Shown: positions 11,036-22,289 of the stretch, one piece after another
Layout: each line of letters opens with the position of its first letter
Position numbering within the stretch: the first letter of the stretch is position 1
Source: Cristatella mucedo
Taxonomy: Eukaryota; Bryozoa; Phylactolaemata; Cristatellidae
Reading direction: 5' to 3'
Assembly: GCA_009760855.2 (NCBI GenBank)
Contig: WPIO01000019.1
Coordinates: forward strand, 4,188,501 to 4,252,500
DNA: 64,000 nt
The notes under the pieces: generated by a model
The model's input: only the letters and a program-made list of their open reading frames with translations
The model's database searches: none
What the model was told of the DNA's origin: nothing
Program-made: the position numbers and the translations under genes

Positions 11036-13485
11036 TTACAGATGCATTAAAGTAGGTACTGCGAGTTATTCGCACGCTTTAGCAATTAATTTCGCTCTTT
11101 ACGTTTCCCTTCATCCGATTGAGTTCCGAGAACAGCGGTCACGGAAGCCAAGGATGTCACCTCCTACGTCATCCCAATAGCGAGCCTCCCCCTTTGGTGA
11201 GCTCACGAATTTCCACTTCTATACTCGCTCGCTCTCCACTCGACATTTTTTGTCCTCTCGGTTTTAGGCCTGCTGCTGCAGTCTCTTTTGGCGCTGTCTC
11301 TTTTGGCCCGCATGTTGACATAACGTTTGGCAGTCAAACTGACCCCTCCTGCAGAACAGGACAGGCAATACAAGGACAGTATTGAAGGCGTAGGACTAGA
11401 CTTTAATAATCACTGATTCAAGCAAACACAATCCAGGGAATGAGAACTTGAGCAAATGCGAACTTAAATCAATCCGACTATTTACAGCAGGCTTAAAGGT
11501 ACCTCTCTTTCACATTGCAGTCGGAGACATGCTAGCTATGCATCATCTCGGCATATTCACAGCGAAGGAAATCCCTGAACCCTTACCGGCAGCCGGTTAT
11601 GAAATTTGCAGACCATTACCGTGGCCATTAAATTTCGGTCTTACGGCTCAACCTAGATGCAGCAGCTAGAACTAACTTCGCATTATGCAGCCTCAAACAA
11701 CCAGTGCACCTCGGCGAGTTCAGCTTAGAGCAACAAATGAGCAACAACAAATAGGATCGAAAAATTTCTGAAACGCCCGATCACATAACACTTATATCTA
11801 GCATGCATGCACGTAAAAGGCATCCAAGCAGCTCTCTGCTAAGCTGCCCTGAGCCACCGATGAGGACGGCCCAAGATTCAGGAGATGCTCAACTTGCTTT
11901 CACAGCAGCAACAAGAAACGCAGTGGTACACTTCAGAATCGCTGGCGCTAGATGCGGTGCAAAATCCGCCGATGATCGTCGATTGGGAAGGGGACTGCAG
12001 ATGCAGGACACTGCACTTGTATGCAGGGCGACCATCAAGAGCGACGAGGAGAGAATGATGAGATGAGGAGAGAAGCATCAACCGACCGGGCTACCGACCA
12101 GGCTACCAGAGGTAAGCTGAGGATACCACTGCTAGACCCTAGTGTGCAAGGAGATCACTTGTCGTAAGCACTCGTGACCGAAAAATAAGGGCAGTACAAC
12201 ACAGCCTCTATTGAAGCTAGATTAGTACTAATACTACAGTGTGGGCAGTGATGACATCGATACGTAAAAAACTGCCCTAAAGACAGGCAGCTCAAGACAG
12301 AGAGATGCAAATAACTGGTCTGATTTCATTTACAAAAAATCAAAGCACGCTGCACAGTGCGTACTACCGCAGCTGCATCCAGCTGCAGGGTCAGCAGCAG
12401 AAGCAAAAGGTTGTGTCCAGCAATTACGGGCGTGTAAGAAATGCCTAGATCCTAGATGGCGCACTGATGCGTTATACAAGAAAGTTCACCCACGGCCTCA
12501 CAGGGCTGACTTCATAGAAGGGCCTATATGACATGTGTGCTTGCTATAATACGTAAGCCTGCTAGAACAAACATCTAGAAGCTTACGGTAGGAAAATAGT
12601 CACGTAATAAATAAAAGCTGCCAAGCAAAATGTTCACACATAGTAAGAATCATCGACTGTTTTGAGCTGATACATGCCATTGGAGACATGGCGAGGAAGA
12701 CTTGGATTGGGAACCAGGGTGAAGTGATTTAGGGCGTCCAACTCCGTGTCAGTCCGGTGCAATGGCGACAGGTGAAGATTGTGACGCATCAGATCCGGTT
12801 CGCTGCGAACGAATGGGAGAATGCGCTCCCTCTTCTTTGCCTGCGCTTGATCGTACTTGGCCTACAAGTGGATGCGAATGCCTTGCTTGCTGCTGGCTGA
12901 GAACTCGGCTGAATCGCAAACGAGTGCACGAACGAACAAGCACAGCGAAGGAGTGAAGCTCTTAGCGGCAGCACTAATCTAACACAGTTCGATTAGCATG
13001 GATGCCTAGAGCTCGAAACGCATCGAAAATAGAATCACATTCAAAACAAGGTAAGTTGCCGCATGTGCCGCATGCGTGCCTCACTGACGTCGGGCGAGAC
13101 GTTTCACTCATGAGATCGACGAGACATTACTTCTCTCTGGCTTGTCTAGTGGTACAAAGCCTCGGGAATCTGGCAATGCTACATAACATGTGGCTGCTGT
13201 TGCAGCAATGCCAATTCAGCCTAAATAATTTTGAATGCACGTCCGTAAGTCTCGTAAACAGAAGTACATTCTAATTTTACAAATTTGCTAGCTCACTAAT
13301 GAGAATGAGTCCACACCAATGCAGATGACAAAATGCATTCATAGCTAAAAATGAAATTTCACTGTAAAACGACCCAAAGAGAGAGCCTGGCGAAGAGCTT
13401 CGGTGGGAAGCTTGGAAGTGTTTCTCCCCGATGAGACTACCAAATTGTACTTTTAGATGGGGCTAAATATACATACTTCTGCTGT
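11036..13485. other. No gene recognised
   Basis: I find no repeat of the named families and no exon I can place. Short frames (11119-11385, 11803-12066, 12749-12943, 13002-13274) have no motif. The segment 14975-15005 beyond it is the next recognisable LINE/SINE tail. Confidence 0.45.
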
Positions 13486-13489
13486 ACAG

Positions 13490-13665
13490 CAGCCGTGATG
13501 GCACACTAGGTAAGGCGGTTGCTTTTCATGACCCCGGTCCCGAGACTGTGAATTCGAACCATGCAGTGGGCGATACTTTATTGCTGCTGCAAGCGATGGT
13601 GATAGCCGTAAAGGCTCTTCTGTTTCTCTACAAAAGAGGCTGCTGAATCAGCTAGCAGATTATTT
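13490..13665 (+). repeat. SINE-2 (tRNA-derived), GATGGCACAC head subtype
   Basis: The head GCCGTGATGGCACACTAGG has an A-box-like region, and a B-box-like GTGAATTCGAACC follows. The body matches the SINE-2 consensus: AGTGGGCGATACTTTATTGC, TGCAAGCGATGGTGATAGCC and AGAGGCTGCTGAATCAGCTA. The same head subtype occurs at 45850-46012. Confidence 0.8.
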
Positions 13666-14964
13666 AACCAATTTGATTTTCAGATGGGCTAAAGAGCCTG
13701 CCATGCAGGATGGGCCAGCAGTAAGCAGCAGCAGCAGCTTTAGTTAAAAGGTATCAAACTCTGGTAGCAATAGATGCAGAACAAAAGAGAGCAAAGCGTA
13801 TAGAATAAATGAGTGACCATAACAGACAAGGACGAGAAAAACAAACAGAGAACGCCACTAAGAAACACACTGCCAAAACTCAACAACAAAACGCGATTTT
13901 AGTCAGTCACAAAAACTATTTCTTCATTTTCCTACTATACAGATTTGGCAACATTTTGAATGACCTTCAAGATTGCACGTCAATCAGTAGGACGGCCTTT
14001 AAACAGCAGTCCTTTGAAGATCCCAGAGCTAAAGGCAATATTACCTCGGAGAGCTTCAAAATATCATTCACATCGGTAGGTCCAAAAAGCTTCAAAGGAC
14101 TACCAATTTCCATATACAACCTCTAGTTTCTGCCGGCCACTGTGGACAGGCCTTCACAGCAATGGATCCGAAACAAAGAAAACAAAGCGACTAATAATAA
14201 TATATCGCAAACAAGAAGGAAAAAAACACTCAGGAATACACTCAGGGTCACACTGCCGAAACGATGCATACGACCAACTTTATAACAGGAAGAGACTGGA
14301 GAAGAAGTCCAGGAAAGTGGTGCTGTTTAAGCTCAGCAAACGCCTCTCCTATGACTATGTCAACAACAGGAAGTCACTGAAAGTAAAGGTAAGGTTCAAG
14401 CACATGACGACCCAGGTCGTGGGTTCACATTATAGCTGGCACGCTCTAAATGAATATTCTTTCACAGCATATAGGATGATGGACCGACATCGGAAGAAAT
14501 GCGATCTTACACTAACGTTTACATGAACATGCTGTCTAAATACGTTATTTCCACCACTACAGGTAATATTCATTAAGAGAGCGTTAACTTAATCTATTTA
14601 GTCTCGATCTTGACCACCTTACTTTGACTTGACAGCAGGCTGGTAGAGCCCTTGCCAAACTGTAGGGGGTAGCCAGCTTTCAAGCAGCAATCCCTAGAGA
14701 ATCGCCCTGCCTTGAATTGCAGGTTCAGCGAGACTCAGGCGAAAGCTACCGGAGTGCCCAGATACTAACAAGCGATGGCGAGGCTAGCTTGAATGCCACC
14801 CAGCTCTAACCTATGCAGTTCAGTGGGCATTCAGTGCCCGAATCTATCGTGTCTGCAGTGTGCCCCGAAAAGCCGCCCTCCCTCCCCCTCCCAGCAGCAG
14901 CAGCAGAAGTGGGTCTTTGGTGGCAGCTCCCGTTGACTCATGAAAATCGTAAAACTATGGCACC
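13666..14964. other. No gene recognised
   Basis: AT-rich stretch with two lysine/glutamine-rich short frames (13809-14126 and 14317-14526, plus) lacking motifs. It lies downstream of the transporter gene on the opposite strand and could hold that gene's last exon and 3' UTR, but I could not locate them. Confidence 0.4.
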
Positions 14965-15008
14965 ACCTTAAGAGAACCTAGTCTCCATACAGGCGCTTTA
15001 CCGCTCGC
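14965..15008 (-). repeat. SINE-1/LINE-A tail remnant
   Basis: Read on the minus strand it gives AAAGCGCCTGTATGGAGACT and GGTTCTCTTAAGGTGGTGC, the shared tail of SINE-1 and LINE-A. No head is visible. Confidence 0.55.
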
Positions 15009-15368
15009 CACAAAAGAGCTGCTGATTCCTTTTGGGCATTGGTCCTGTCCTATTCCAGCACATCAGTAGAAAGCCAGGCAGCCAGCACGGCTTCACCGAT
15101 CTTGTGTGCCAGAAGTGCCACCATCGGCTGCATGTTACAAGAACGACGATCCTTCTAGGGATCGACACCTGAATGGGACGACTCTTGACGAATTCATTTT
15201 CTTTGGCGCTGTTATTGAACGAGCATTATCGGAAAAACGATGCCTTGGTCATGCTTGGTCAAGACAAACACAGCAAGCACATCAAGATGCTGAATTTGCA
15301 CACGCTGTCTCGTAAGTACAGACTCGCCTGGTACACACTCGCACGCACGCACTCGCAAGCGAGCACAC

Positions 15369-17931
15369 CTTGTTGTACATCAACACTCCACAGATGGCAA
15401 GTAGCATTCCAAAGCCATTTGTGGCAGTGACCGGATTCTTCAGTATGACTAGAGACATGCCAATGACGACGATGCGTTTTGTGGCGTTGGCGATGGCGTA
15501 GCTGAGAGGCGTCACCAGTGCGAGCATCGTGAAAGCGATCACGTTCTGGGCAAACATGCACAGACCGTCGGCGACCAGCAGACTGGCTACCCATATTATC
15601 TTTTCTGGACTCATCTACAACAGAGAGGCACCAGGAAAGCTGCGGTTAGCCATGCTCGGCTCCAACGCATCCCAGCAGCAGCAGCGCCGGCACGCACTGC
15701 ATCGAGCATGCAACGCCGAGGGCCGACTACGTGCGACACACAATGCACACAGGGGAAGCCTCGCACTGCGACAGCAGATGCTGCTGTCCACACACGACCC
15801 AGCACTATCGGGGGGGGGGGGGGGCAGGGAGGGAGCAGCAGCCATGTTGCACGATTTTCCATACATCGGACAGCCGAGTGCAGCCAACGAGAGAGGTAAC
15901 AAAGAATCTGTAAGACGGAGGCAGCTTGCAGAGAGACAGACAAACAAAGAAGGGGCCTACACGGACGCCCCCATGCAGAGGACTTGAGAAAATGTAATGT
16001 CACGTAACGTGGCATATCTCCCGACTTTTAATTCCACAAAGCCACAAAGACTGTGAGGGTTTTCCTCGGAAGCTGCTTTCGGTAGGTAAGCTTTCGGTAG
16101 CCAACAGACTCCATCTCACGAAACAAAGAGATGGACACTGCGCCGGTCAACCGGGCGGCATCTGGCTTTGCTGTCCACGACCAATAATAATAATAATATT
16201 GCACTTGATAAAGCGCCCTCAGAGAACTTAATCTCTTTCTAGGCGCTTTACATTTGCTGCAAAGTGATACGCAATAGAATAGTAAGTAAAATCATGCTTG
16301 AAAAACAAACAAAATGAATAACATGGTTACAAGACGCACACCGAACACCGGCCAGCACCGGCTGCGTTCAGCCGACTGGGACACAAATGGCAACGAAAAC
16401 GACTGACAAGGGCCGACGAGCGCCCTCACCAAGGGCCTGCTCGCTCAGGCGACTCCCGTGCCGCCTCGAGAGGCCACGCGAGCAACCAATCGAGTGCGGA
16501 CATTGCCTTACCTGTGATGTGCTTGCCACAATGGAGGGTGCGTCGTAAACCAGCCAGAGTGGGGAGAACAGCAGCAGTGTGACCCTGGACAGGATGAGCA
16601 GCATCCGCAGGTGATGAATGTCGGTCTCTTTGAGGGCCTGCCAAAGGGTCAATGCCCATAGGTTGATGCTCCTGGCATGTCAACGCACTGCCGCCGGCCG
16701 CAAGGCGGGACCAACGACGACAGAAATCAGGGAGCAAAATTGACGGCCCACCTTTTTCGTGTAGATGTTCATCAGTGAGAAACCGATCGTTGCACAAAGG
16801 GCGCTCAGGAAGCCAACCATGTCGAACGCCAGCTCCGTCACCGTTGCTATGACGATGCCAGTTATGATAGGCACCAGGGAGAGATATACCTGAGGGAGAG
16901 AAAAACCTACAGATCCAGCCGACGTCGACACGCACGAGCCTCGTGACAGTGAATGCAGGTATAATAACAATAATACATTTGTATGGCGCCCTCGAAAGAG
17001 AACTTCATCACTCTCTCTCACTCTCTCTCTCTCTCTCTCCCTCTCTCTCAATAGGCACTTTACATAAGCTGCAAAGGAGTAAAGCATGTGTAAACAACAC
17101 ATGCCAATGCAGCACTTTAAAAAACCCACGCGGCTCCTGCCCGGCTCAAGAGTGGCTAGGCTTGCCAGCAGCAGCGGGCGCTCTTGAATACGCGCACGGC
17201 AGGGCAAAGCAAGGTGCCTCAGAGCGAGGCGCCTTGCTCTGCGGAGGCTGGTGGGCCTTTCCTCTCGGTTCGCTGCAAAGCTTCTCTATCTCCGTTCCCA
17301 CGAGAGCTCCTCTGAAGCTGCAGAGCAACGATGACGCGTTGAGGGCCCTGGCAGAGCACTCGATTGGGCACCACTCGATGAATGTGTCTGCTATCCTCGA
17401 AACCTCGAAATCAACACGCTATCATCTATAAGACGGCCCGAAACTGTAAGCGAGGCTCTAACGTTCATCACGAAAAAGTCATGAGTTAAAGCAGACAGTC
17501 CTGGTGGCTTTTCGACTGTGGAGTTATGATTAGGGTCACAATTTATTAGGAAGCTCAGCTTCCACAAGCTTCATCGGACAAACAAGCACGAGGATGCTGT
17601 ACGAGGTGCTGCCCAGACAATAAGCGAAATCAAGAGTGGCCATGTTTTTAAGCAACCAGTCTGCACGGCTCGAGACACAGCATACCGCGCCATCATGTTA
17701 GGCTTCTTACGTTGCACCGTGCAAACATCTACGCCCCGAGGCTCACAGCTTAGGTGACGGAGCAACGCAAATACGACTCAAACAGGGTAGAGGCAGGAGA
17801 ATGCAAGGTCGCCACGTCTCGGCAATCATCGGCTCCTGCCGTTGCTACTCAGGGTAAGGCACCGAAAGTTCACACGCCAGAGGCTACATGCTCCTTGCTC
17901 GACAGTGACAAGAGAGGGGCGCAGCTCTCTC

Positions 17932-17980
<49 letters not shown>

Positions 17981-19585
17981 CTCTCTCTCGGCATCATGGA
18001 ACGGAGAACAAATCGGTGAACGACGGCGGCACAGCGGCACAGTCTCACTGTGCAGCAGCAAACAACTGCCCCGTCAGAGCTGCAACTGCCAGCCACGGGC
18101 CACCGACACATCCGCTGTAGCAAGCCCTGGCAGTCTCACTGCATTTGCATAAACTAATGGCTGAAATTATTCACGGCCGGCCAAGCAGGGAGCGGCAAGA
18201 GAGATGGCAATGCACTTCAGCACCGGCGCTCGATTACCATAGAGGTCTGGCTTTCATTCATCAGAATCTTCGTAAGAATGACAGTGAACAGTGGCATGGA
18301 GGCCTTGACTGCAAAAGCAGAACGTGCTGAGACAATGCAGCAAGGGAGCATGTGTGGCAGCACGAATACGACAGGACCGTCCCGAAGGTCACGCAGCCGA
18401 AACCAATGCTGCATGGCAAAGCTAGGCTCGAGTAAGATCATAATAATACATTTGCACAGCACCCGCAGAGAACTTAATCTCTTTCTAGGCACTTTGCATA
18501 TGCTGTAAAGAAAGCATGAGTGGTAACATGCAAAATGTCAACAAGCACAGCGAACACACCAACCGACCACACCTTGGAAATTACAGGAAAAACTGAGCTG
18601 CTCACCATCGTATTGTACAAGCCTCACTTGAGATAATGCCCGGTGTCATCCCCAATGTCGAGGTCTACACCAGCGAAGCTCACACGCAAGGTCGTACCAC
18701 CGGCAAAGCATGGGCACAGCGCACGTGGCTGGCAGTGGTCACCAAACCAGCACCCAAGTCTGCCAGTGCCTTCACGCAATGAATGCTGACCAGGTCTCGG
18801 TGCTAGGCACACGGGAGATCCGACGGTGGACGCCTAGTGTTTAGACGCCTTATTGTTTTCATTTATACAGCGGATACCGAGCCAATAATAAAATGAAACT
18901 GCGCCAAATCACCGAGCTGGTTAGACAAGCGGAAACAAAAACGTCCAAAATCAGAAACAAAGGCAATCTGTCCAAGGGACACATGCCGCTCAGGACAGTG
19001 CGGGCATCACAGCAACGAAACTGAGATCGCCCCGTAAGCCATTCGAGCCTGTCAAACTGACGGCTTCCGACTGTCGCCCGGCTCGGGCAGCAAAACCGAC
19101 AAACAAGTAGCACCAAAAGTAAGGTATAAGTCGTTCAACAGCCTCACTTATTAAACGCCAGATGAGCCTTACAAGCTAGCAAGTGCAGCGGGTAATACAA
19201 GATACCAGCTGCACGACTTGAACCTACGATTTGGATCGTGAAATGCAAGTGATAGCACAAATTGTAGCTGACAGCTAGCCCTGGATGGAAAAAAAGAGTG
19301 TAGGAGGTACAGCAGTTATGCATCTGCTGACGTGCACAGCAGACGACGGCCAGTAGTTCGATCGACTTGGTCAACAGGCACACCCAAAAGGTAAAAGTCA
19401 GCTTCACTGATGAGAAAAAACACATTAGGCTAATTTTTATCAGAAGACTGGCCTGTGTGTATTCACTGAGCAATAGTTGTCCGCCTCAAATTGTACACGG
19501 AGGACCACGGACGGGCTCAGGGACGGTGGGCAAAGTGCAGAAAGATGTTACCTCCGGCAGGCTATGAGCCTGCAACCTTTTGGTC

Positions 19586-19616
<31 letters not shown>

Positions 19617-21849
19617 TGTATGTATGTATGTATGTATGTATGTATGTATGTATGTATGCGTGTATGTATCTCCATCTGTAACTCCACAAAGTCATAAAGA
19701 CTATGTGGTGTTACACAGGAGAGTTTTGTATAGCGCACTCACAGCCTAAGCGGCTTTCGGTACGCATTCGGTAGCCAACAGACTTCGTCTCACGCACCAA
19801 AGAGAAAGTGGGAAGCATAGCAGAGTCAGGAGAGCAGCTGAGGTAGTGAGTAGCATGGGAGTAGCAGCTCAGGACGGCTGAAAAGGATGAGCCATAGTCG
19901 GCAGTAGGAGAGTAGCTGTCGTTGCAAAAGAATTGTGGAAGCGAGTTCCACAGTCTAGGACCTGCAGAGCTAAAGCTCTGTCGCTAAGAGTCTTTAAGCA
20001 GAGGAATGGAACAGCTAATTCATTGTCCGTCATCCCATAAAAGCACTGACTCACTGCATAAGCACATAAAGGGTAATGCACGGCTCACATCATCAGATGC
20101 CCTCTGCCAACAACTAATTTGAAGAAGAGCAAACAGCAGCGACAGTCAACACATTATATAATTCATTTATATAATTCATTTATATAGCACCCCAAGAGAA
20201 CTTAATCTCTATTCAGGTGCTTCACATGTGCCTCAGGGCTCAAGCCCACGACCTCAGCCAGACCTCGGTCGGGGCGAGCACCTTAACCGCTGGACCAAAT
20301 TACACGTGCCAGTGTCGGCAAAATGGCACTGCCTTGCTAGCACTACTTTCTGGCACATAACAACGTGCAGGAATCTATCTCAGGAAAGCACAGCACATGT
20401 ACTGCCGATACTAGCCAAGGATAACCCAAGCACAATGACCACATCGGCTGAGACAGCACAAGGGAGCAATCACTTGGCCTTCAATGGCCAGTTTCCACGC
20501 AGGTTTTGGAGATTGTTCAGATAATGGAGTCAGAATGAGAATGGGAGTCGGCTCAGTATCTACAGCTCTGTCTATAGGCACCGACACATGTCGGCAGTGT
20601 GGCCTCTAGCCAGTCGTGATCACAAATCGTGACAGCTGTATTGGTCGGCCACCAGCCGAGCAGCATCGTCGTCGGCGGCTAGTAACACTGTATTGGGGAG
20701 TGGGTCAAACTGCAATGTATATAACTCAATTTTGAAGGCATGTGACGACGCATGTCTGGCGGCCCACTGCCACGCTTCCCACTGCGGGTCATCAGGAGAC
20801 ACGGCACCAGCTAGTACATTTCCAAAATAGAACATTGACTCTACTGAATACAAGAACATGCAGCTTGTCCATGTTTTGCCAACCCAGACGAATTAAAGCA
20901 TGGAGTTTCACGAGGAAACAATGTCGGTGCATGTCAGCTGGCAAGCATATGACGCAGCGTATCATCGGCCTGAACACAGCTTTGACCAACGGCGACAAGC
21001 AGCTGCGAGTTAATTAATGGCCGGCAGGGTTGGGCTGGGCCATTCACTTGCACTTGGACAGAGCGTGGGTGGCACACCTGTGGCCATTCGCTCCCGCAAG
21101 CCGCATCTCGCGATGGCGATGGCCCGATGTCACGGCGTCACACATTGGAAAGCTGTCATCCTAACCGATTTTGACGCAACTGCCCGGCTTTAGGGCAGTG
21201 AGACGATTGTTTACAAAATTCGCACGCAAGGGCTCGTGCTAACTCATCAGGTTCTCTTAGCCACTGAACGCGACGCGGTCTCAAGCCTGATGCCGTTTTG
21301 ATCACTCGCCGCTTTTTTGCAATGCTGCTACCGGGTAATCTTTTCGCAGACGAGTCCGCTGAGCAGGCGCCGCGGAGCGCTCAGCCAACACACGCAGTCA
21401 CGCTTCGGGAACTCACCTGTGTGCGAATAAGAAACCGGTACTTTCCACAAGCTGACATGTGCGCTGACTGAGGTGATGAACTTTCCCAGAGCGAGAGGAA
21501 AAAGCATGCGGAAATAGTAGCTCCACGGCGTCCGAGCCACGTCGGGGGAAGGTACCCGCCAGCATGTCAGCAAAGTCGGCAGGCAAACCACCACAGACAG
21601 CAGCTGAACAATGCTGACTGTCATCGGGTACGGAAAATCTGTGAGAAGAGTCTTGACTACTACATTTCCGACAGAACTCAGAAGGTACCAGGTTAGACAC
21701 AGCAAGACAACGCGCAGAATCTGACGGGTGGACCAGACATCCGCACCGGCCAGCACCGGCATAACGCCACGACTCGTAGCCGGAGCGCATCCGGCGGATG
21801 CTCTGGAGCGGAAGTGACTGCCTCCGACTTCCTGGCCGTCGGTGTTCAA
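15369..21849 (-). CDS. SLC35E1: SLC35E1-like transporter (TPT/nucleotide-sugar transporter family), start codon present, last exon not found
   Basis: Five exons join with no frame break on the minus strand: 21849-21417, 18308-18238, 16889-16752, 16637-16512 and 15614-15369. All have GT donors and AG acceptors. They give 338 residues; human SLC35E1 has about 410. Hydrophobic helices run through the whole protein. Diagnostic segments are [18 protein letters not shown] (end of exon 1), [15 protein letters not shown] (exon 2), [20 protein letters not shown] (exon 3), [11 protein letters not shown] (exon 4), and [19 protein letters not shown] with [15 protein letters not shown] (exon 5). The family is multi-pass Golgi/ER membrane transporters; the SLC35E1 substrate is not established. 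Start: ATG at 21849 gives a 29-residue polar leader before the first helix region. Oddity: the usual Asn-Lys pair in helix 1 (GNVVNK in the human protein) reads GNVVVK. The fifth exon ends MYNK with a donor after 15369; the expected hydrophilic tail exon is not identified. Confidence 0.92.
15810..15824 (+). repeat. Poly-G run (15 G)
   Basis: Fifteen consecutive G in intron 4 of the SLC35E1-like gene, so poly-C in the transcript. It is followed by GCAGGGAGGG. Confidence 0.95.
16015..16140 (-). mobile_element. LINE-B 3' end fragment
   Basis: Minus-strand reading gives GACGGAGTCTGTTGGCTACC-like sequence, CACAGTCTTTGTGGCTTTGT and GGAATTAAAAGTCGGGAGAT, which match the LINE-B end, then ACATTAC. 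It is in intron 4 of the transporter gene, in the gene's sense orientation. Confidence 0.7.
16185..16335 (-). mobile_element. LINE-A 3' tail
   Basis: The complement reads CATGATTTTACTTACTATTC, GCAGCAAATGTAAAGCGCCT, AGAAAGAGATTAAGTTCTCT and GAGGGCGCTTTATCAAGTGC, ending in (ATT)n. It lies in intron 4, sense to the gene. Confidence 0.85.
16965..17110 (-). mobile_element. LINE-A 3' tail with internal (GA)n expansion
   Basis: The complement gives GCAGCTTATGTAAAGTGCCT followed by about 40 bases of GA repeat, then GTTCTCTTTCGAGGGCGCCA. The microsatellite occupies the place of the normal AGAAAGAGATT stretch. It is in intron 2 of the transporter gene. Confidence 0.85.
17928..17990 (+). repeat. (CT)n microsatellite
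   Basis: About 60 bases of nearly pure CT/TC repeat in intron 2 of the SLC35E1-like gene, seen as GA in the transcript. Confidence 0.95.
18430..18540 (-). mobile_element. LINE-A 3' tail
   Basis: The complement reads CAGCATATGCAAAGTGCCTA, GAAAGAGATTAAGTTCTCT, GGGTGCTGTGCAAATG, then ATT-rich sequence. It is in intron 1, sense to the gene. Confidence 0.8.
18545..19580. other. Intron 1 of the transporter gene, little recognised
   Basis: A faint SINE-2-like segment on the minus strand may lie at 19140-19255 (GAGCCTTACAAGC-like body with a degraded B box). I see nothing else. Confidence 0.35.
19583..20100 (-). mobile_element. LINE-B 3' fragment with (ATAC)n end
   Basis: Minus-strand translation gives the C-terminal LINE-B region (..[20 protein letters not shown].. 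at about 20030-19970, then the LLP..LRNDN-like block). The 3' UTR follows: CTTTATGACTTTGTGGAGTT and ACAGATGGAGATACATACAC. The copy ends in a (ATAC)n run at 19586-19670 instead of the usual (ATTAC)n. It lies in intron 1, sense to the gene. Confidence 0.85.
19586..19670 (+). repeat. (TATG)n microsatellite
   Basis: About 20 TATG units, one carrying a TGCGTG interruption, directly abutting the 3' end of a LINE-B copy. Confidence 0.95.
20158..20300 (-). repeat. SINE-1
   Basis: The complement shows the A box (TGGTCCAGCGGTTAAGGTGC), the B box (GGGCTTGAGCCC), then AAGCACCTGAATAGAGATTA, AGTTCTCTTGGGGTGCTATA and an AT-rich end with a short ATATAATTCATTT duplication. It lies in intron 1, sense to the gene. 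Confidence 0.8.
20301..21320. other. Intron 1 of the transporter gene, nothing recognised
   Basis: Short frames on both strands without motifs. Confidence 0.45.
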
Positions 21850-21996
21850 AGAGCTCTGTCTGTCGCCTGCGACGAACGGTGAAGAGTGGAAAGCGCTCCG
21901 TTAGGCTGCAATCTTGATAGGATTCTTGGGATGAGCTTTTTCGACACAAACTCATTTTCCTTCCGACCGCGCTTCTTGTTACGCCGAGGCGCCTAC

Positions 21997-22287
21997 TTAT
22001 CGCTTCCACAATTCTTACGCAACGACAACTATTCTCCTGCTGCCGACTGTGGCTCATCCTTTGCAGCGGTCCTGTGCTGCTACTCCTATGCTACTCACTA
22101 CCTCAACTGTTCTCCTGAATTTTCTATGCTTCCCACATTCTCTTTGTGGCGTGAGACGAAGTCTGCTGGCTACCGAATGTGTACCGAAAGCCGCTTAGGC
22201 TGTGAGTGCGCTATACAAAACTCTCCTGCATAACACCCACACGGTCTTTATGACTTTGTGGAGTTAAAGAAGGAGATACATTACATT
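21997..22287 (+). mobile_element. LINE-B, 3'-terminal ~290 bp
   Basis: It begins at GCTTCCACAATTCTTACGC, encodes LPQFLRNDNYSPAA and the rest of the LINE-B C-terminus to a TAA near 22231, then the UTR and GGAGATACATTACATT. Its left edge is at the same LINE-B position as the copy at 46484. It lies about 150 bases upstream of the transporter start codon, antisense to that gene. Confidence 0.85.
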
Positions 22288-22289
22288 CG

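Noticed and set aside
15106-15430. Plus-strand frame LLNEHYRKNDALVMLGQDKH with a GTAAGT at its end
   Set aside because: It looks exon-like but lies antisense just beyond transporter exon 5, has no clear acceptor or partner exon and no known homolog. A minus-strand reading as the missing last transporter exon also failed.
15529-15987. 152-codon plus-strand frame and a matching minus-strand frame (15611-16015)
   Set aside because: They overlap transporter exon 5 and intron 4 including the G15 run; low-complexity Ala/Gln/Arg sequence, no family.
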